Of a stretch of 64,000 bases of DNA, positions 60,563 to 64,000 are shown in pieces. How positions within the stretch are numbered: position 1 is the stretch's first letter; every line of letters starts with the position of its first letter. The notes beneath the pieces were generated by a model. The model saw only the letters and a list, made by a program, of their open reading frames with translations. It was not told the origin of the DNA and made no database searches. The stretch comes from Mesorhizobium sp. LHD-90. Its GTDB lineage: Bacteria; Pseudomonadota; Alphaproteobacteria; Rhizobiales; Rhizobiaceae. Made by a program: the position numbers and the translations under genes. The stretch lies in contig NZ_JAVFVV010000005.1 of assembly GCF_030929505.1 (NCBI RefSeq), positions 310,001 through 374,000 on the forward strand, in the 5' to 3' direction.

Positions 60563-62515
60563 ATGGCGCCCGCCGACGCCAGGCGCCGCGCCTGGCAACT
60601 GGCCGTCATTGTGCCGCTGGTCACGGCCATCGTCATCGCCGCCTCGCTCACCTCGCCGTGGCGGCTCGTCGAACTGAAGATCTTCGATTATTTTTCCACC
60701 GCCGCCCCGCCATCGCCCACCGAAAAGTCGCCCATCGTCGTCGCCATCGACGAGCCATCCATGGCCGAGATCGGCCGCCGCTGGCCGTGGCCGCGCGACC
60801 TTCACGCCGTCCTCATCCAAGCCCTGCGCGAGGCCGGCGCAAAGGCGATCGGCCTCGACATCATCTTCGCCGAGCCTTCCGTGGCGGCCGGCGACGAGGC
60901 GCTGGCGGCGGCACTCAAGCCGGACGTGGTGCTCGCCGCCGACGAGACCCTCATCCGCACGCCGCACGCCGACCAGCATATTCGGGTGGAGCCGTTGCTG
61001 GCCTTCACCGCGGCCGGCGCGAAGCCGGGCATAGCCTCGGTGGTGCTGGACGGCGACGGCGTGGTGCGCCGCGTCCCGCCCTATGCCGACGGTTTTGCCG
61101 GTCGGCTGCTGGAGGCGGCGGGCGAAACCTTTACGCCCGCGCCGCCCGATGCCCTGATCCAGACTTTCGGGCCGGCGCGCACCTTCCAGACCGTCTCCTA
61201 CTACCAGGCGCTGAACCCCAAGAATTTCCTGCCGGAAGGTACTTTTCGCGGCCGCACGGTCATTGTCGGCCTGTCGATGCAATCGGCCTCCGGCGTGGAT
61301 TCCGGCGGGGCGGATGTGTTCGCCACCTCCTACACGGTGCGCAGCCGCACCCTGGTGCCCGGCGCCGAACTGCAGGCAACGGTGCTCGACAATCTGGCGC
61401 GCGGCCTGTTCGTCGTGCCGGCCTCGGCCCTGCTGGCCGGCCTTGCAACCGTACTTGCCGCCGCGCTTGCCGGCCTCGTCGTCTGGCGCGGCACCGGCTA
61501 CGTCACCGGCGTGGTGTCGGCGGCGACGATTCTGCTGTTTTTCGGCTTGAGTTTCTTGGCTCTGCACTACGGCCGCTTCTATCTAGCGCCGCTGGCGCCT
61601 TCGCTTGCCTTTGCCGGCGTCGCCGGCATCCAGAGCGCACGCGACTATGCCGCCGAGCGCCGCCGCCGCATGCGCATCACCCGCGCCTTCTCGCAATATC
61701 TGTCGCCGGTGCTGGTCGATCGCCTGGCGGAAGATTCCGCGAATCTGAAGCTCGGCGGTGAGCGGCGCGAACTCACCGTCCTGTTCTGCGACGTGCGCGG
61801 CTTCACCACCATTTCCGAGCAGATGAAGGACGATCCGGAGGGATTGACGCGGCTGATGAACCGGCTGCTCAATCCGCTGTCGGACGTGATTCTCAAGGCC
61901 GGCGGCACCATCGACAAATATATCGGTGACGCCATCATGGCCTTCTGGAACGCCCCGCTCGCCGATCCCGACCATGCCGTCCACGCCATCGAGGCCGCAC
62001 TCGCGATGCTGAAGGCGGTAGACGCGCTCAATGTCGAGCGCGAGGTCGAAGCCGACATTTTTGCCGACAAACCGCATCCGCTGAGGATCGGCATCGGCAT
62101 CAACACCGGCGACTGCGTGGTCGGCAACATGGGCTCCGACTTTCGCTTCAACTATTCGGCATTGGGCGACGCGGTGAACCTCGCCTCGCGGCTGGAAAGC
62201 GAGACGAAGGCGTTCGGCGTGTCGATCCTGGTGGGCGAGGAGACGGCGCGCCGCCTTGGCGGAAAGATCGCGCTGGCAGAACTCGACAGCGTCCGTGTCA
62301 AGGGCAAGTCCGAGGCCGTCGCCGTCTCGACTCCGGTGCCGGAAGCCACAGCCGAGGCGCTGGCCGAGCACGCGGCTTTGCTGGCCGATGTGCGCGAGGG
62401 CAGATCGACCAGCCTCGACCCGCGTTTTGATAAACTGTCCAAAACCCTGCCGCGGGTTGAGGGGTTTTACCGGCTATTGAAACAGCGGTTTTCGGATCGG
62501 GGGGAAGTCGGTTGA
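60563..62515 (+). CDS. CHASE2 sensor adenylate/guanylate cyclase (class III)
   Basis: 650 aa. An N-terminal membrane helix (LAVIVPLVTAIVIAASL) leads into a periplasmic CHASE2 domain (residues 35-270, PIVVAIDEPSMAEIGRRWPW and GRTVIVGLSMQSASG). Three more helices follow (about 285-370), then a class III cyclase catalytic domain with LTVLFCDVRGFTTISEQMKD, DKYIGDAIMAFWNAPLAD and YSALGDAVNLASRLES. Both metal Asp residues are present. It makes cAMP (or cGMP) in the cytosol in response to an envelope signal. Only 1 nt separates it from the FecR-TPR-barrel gene, so that protein is a likely input. Confidence 0.95.
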   Translation: MAPADARRRAWQLAVIVPLVTAIVIAASLTSPWRLVELKIFDYFSTAAPPSPTEKSPIVVAIDEPSMAEIGRRWPWPRDLHAVLIQALREAGAKAIGLDIIFAEPSVAAGDEALAAALKPDVVLAADETLIRTPHADQHIRVEPLLAFTAAGAKPGIASVVLDGDGVVRRVPPYADGFAGRLLEAAGETFTPAPPDALIQTFGPARTFQTVSYYQALNPKNFLPEGTFRGRTVIVGLSMQSASGVDSGGADVFATSYTVRSRTLVPGAELQATVLDNLARGLFVVPASALLAGLATVLAAALAGLVVWRGTGYVTGVVSAATILLFFGLSFLALHYGRFYLAPLAPSLAFAGVAGIQSARDYAAERRRRMRITRAFSQYLSPVLVDRLAEDSANLKLGGERRELTVLFCDVRGFTTISEQMKDDPEGLTRLMNRLLNPLSDVILKAGGTIDKYIGDAIMAFWNAPLADPDHAVHAIEAALAMLKAVDALNVEREVEADIFADKPHPLRIGIGINTGDCVVGNMGSDFRFNYSALGDAVNLASRLESETKAFGVSILVGEETARRLGGKIALAELDSVRVKGKSEAVAVSTPVPEATAEALAEHAALLADVREGRSTSLDPRFDKLSKTLPRVEGFYRLLKQRFSDRGEVG

Positions 62516-62614
62516 CGCGCGGCTGACGTCGCCCGCATGAATCTCGCCGCCCGGCATCACCGCCGTTGCGGACCCCCGCCGCCCCGCGCTACGGTGCGGC
62601 GAGGGAGAGACATC

Positions 62615-63802
62615 ATGAACATCAAATCGCAGGCCGCCGGCGAGATCGCCATTCCGTTCGACCATGAAAAGCTCGACCGCCTGATGGACGCGGCCGGGCT
62701 GGACATTCTGGTCGCCACCTCGAAACACAACGTCCAGTACCTGCTCGGCGGCTACAAGTTCATCTTCTTCGCCGCCATGGACGCCATCGGCCACAGCCGC
62801 TACCTGCCGGTGCTGGTCTATGAAAAGGGCCGCCCGGAGAACGCCGCCTACATCGCCAACAGGATGGAAGGCGCCGAGCACGCCAACCGGCCATTCTGGA
62901 CGCCGACCTTCCAGCCCGCGACCTGGAACAGCGTCGACGCCGGCAATCTCGCCGCCGAGCATATCAGGAAACTGGCAAAACCCGGCGCGCGCATCGGCAT
63001 CGAGCCGCCCTTCCTGCCCTCCGACACTCATGCCATTCTTGAGCAGCTAGGCAACAGCACAAAACTGGTCGACGCCACCGCGACCTTCGAGCGCCTGCGC
63101 GCGGTGAAAACGCCGGAAGAGTTGTCGAAGCTGCGCGCCGCTTCCGAACTGATCACCGATTCCATGCTCGCCACCATCGAGTGGGCGAACGAGGGCGTTA
63201 CCAAGACCGAAATCATCGAAAGGTTGCGCAGGGAGGAAACCAAACGCGGCCTGCATTTCGAATATTGCCTGCTGACGCTGGGCTCCAGCCACAACCGCGC
63301 CGCCTCGCCGCAGGCCTGGAAGAAGGGCGAGGTGCTGTCGATCGATTCCGGCGGCAATTTTCACGGCTATATCGGCGACCTCTGCCGCATGGGCGTACTG
63401 GGCGAGCCAGACGCAGAGCTGGAAGATCTCCTGTCAGAAGTCAACGCCGTGCAGCAGGCGGCCTTCGCGAAAATCCGTGCCGGCGCCCTGGGCGGCGACC
63501 TGATCGCCGCCGGCGAACAGCGGCTGAAACAGTCGCATGTCGCGCCCTACACCGACTTCTTCGCCCACGGCATGGGCGTCATCACCCATGAGGCGCCGTT
63601 CCTGATGACCAACCATCCGGTCACCTACGAAGGCGTCGACGCCGGCAATCCGCTGGAGGCGGGTATGGTGCTTTCGGTCGAGACGACCATGCTGCATCCC
63701 TCGCGCGGCTTCATCAAGCTGGAAGACACGCTGGCCGTAACCGAGACCGGCTGCGAGATGTTCGGCGAGCGCGGCCGTGGCTGGAACCGGGGCGGACGCT
63801 GA
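62615..63802 (+). CDS. M24 family (Xaa-Pro aminopeptidase / creatinase-like) enzyme
   Basis: 395 aa. The N-terminal creatinase-type domain is followed by the pita-bread catalytic domain with metal ligands in SIDSGGNFHGYIGDLCRMG (two Asp), FFAHGMGVITHEAPF (His), VLSVETTM (Glu) and KLEDTLAVTE (Glu). It could cleave X-Pro peptides or hydrolyse a creatine-like substrate; the ligand set does not decide. GAGGGAGAGACATC before ATG 62615 fixes the start against an upstream in-frame extension to 62537. Confidence 0.92.
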   Translation: MNIKSQAAGEIAIPFDHEKLDRLMDAAGLDILVATSKHNVQYLLGGYKFIFFAAMDAIGHSRYLPVLVYEKGRPENAAYIANRMEGAEHANRPFWTPTFQPATWNSVDAGNLAAEHIRKLAKPGARIGIEPPFLPSDTHAILEQLGNSTKLVDATATFERLRAVKTPEELSKLRAASELITDSMLATIEWANEGVTKTEIIERLRREETKRGLHFEYCLLTLGSSHNRAASPQAWKKGEVLSIDSGGNFHGYIGDLCRMGVLGEPDAELEDLLSEVNAVQQAAFAKIRAGALGGDLIAAGEQRLKQSHVAPYTDFFAHGMGVITHEAPFLMTNHPVTYEGVDAGNPLEAGMVLSVETTMLHPSRGFIKLEDTLAVTETGCEMFGERGRGWNRGGR

Positions 63803-64000
63803 CCGGTCGGCGGCCTTCCAGAAATACGTCCGGGCATGATCGGGTGGCTCGTTCGCGCGGCTGCCCGAAGGCAGTCGGACGCGATAGGCTCGCGGCAACT
63901 CAAATGCCGCGCGATCAGCTTGAAATGCCCAAAAAACACCGCTATTGCCCGCTTGAAACGGGTTTTTGGAAAGCCCGTTTCGCGACTGTCCAGCGTCGTG
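63803..64000. other. Right-end stretch, one hairpin, no gene
   Basis: GAAACGGG (63955-63962) and CCCGTTTC (63974-63981) form an 8-bp stem around a T-rich 11-nt loop. It may be the 3' end structure of the M24 transcript or of a gene beyond the window. No convincing coding frame is visible. Confidence 0.4.

Overview
The window is high-GC DNA with typical alphaproteobacterial, Mesorhizobium-like (Hyphomicrobiales) gene content. Evidence includes cmk-rpsA, a TIGR02300 (FYDLN acid) gene beside tRNA-Ala(GGC) and a CP4-type class II aroA, a rhizobial-type 160-bp GC-rich intergenic repeat, a paired DUF3300/DUF2950 locus and several sugar or amino-acid ABC operons. The genus is inferred from gene style only.

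Layout. 1-5.9 kb: partial membrane protein, a Gfo/Idh/MocA oxidoreductase, an aldo/keto reductase, a guanidino-group hydrolase with an AruI-type 2-oxo-acid decarboxylase, and CsbD. 6-8.6 kb: rpsA and cmk (minus strand). 8.9-14.5 kb: a TetR regulator, nucleoside hydrolase, 2OG-Fe(II) oxygenase and a polar amino-acid-type ABC transporter, with an 18-bp palindrome in the divergent promoter. 14.6-17.0 kb: DUF2950/DUF3300 exported proteins. 17.2 kb: tRNA-Gly(CCC).

17.2-38.0 kb is the unusual part. It is an accessory block between tRNA-Gly(CCC) and tRNA-Ala(GGC). It holds an animal-type heme peroxidase, a 134-aa protein with a nitrile-hydratase-leader-like segment, a SARP/BTAD-TPR regulator, a stand-alone YcaO protein, a double protease (subtilisin plus trypsin folds in one chain), a DRGH non-specific nuclease, a second subtilase, a trypsin-like protease with a large C-terminal region, a MoxR AAA+ ATPase, a 1595-aa polytopic protein with a degenerate vWA-like region, and a small one-TM protein. 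A near-duplicated promoter-like element, with heptamers TTCACGC on an 11-bp period as SARP regulators prefer, lies upstream of both the peroxidase half and the protease half. I read this as one SARP-controlled system of unknown function that combines YcaO/peroxidase peptide modification with a protease-nuclease-MoxR conflict module. It is my main candidate for an undescribed system.

38.0-64 kb: tRNA-Ala, TIGR02300 protein, aroA, a PaiB-like FMN-binding protein, and a GntR-regulated carbohydrate ABC locus (creatininase-family hydrolase, Gfo/Idh oxidoreductase, binding protein, two permeases, RidA, ATPase). These are followed by a DUF3307 membrane protein, a 2289-aa RTX/FG-GAP secreted protein, a FecR-TPR-outer-membrane-barrel protein coupled to a CHASE2 adenylate cyclase, and an M24 peptidase-family enzyme. 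aroA and cmk-rpsA, usually contiguous in alphaproteobacteria, are about 30 kb apart and oppositely oriented, which suggests a rearrangement around the accessory block.
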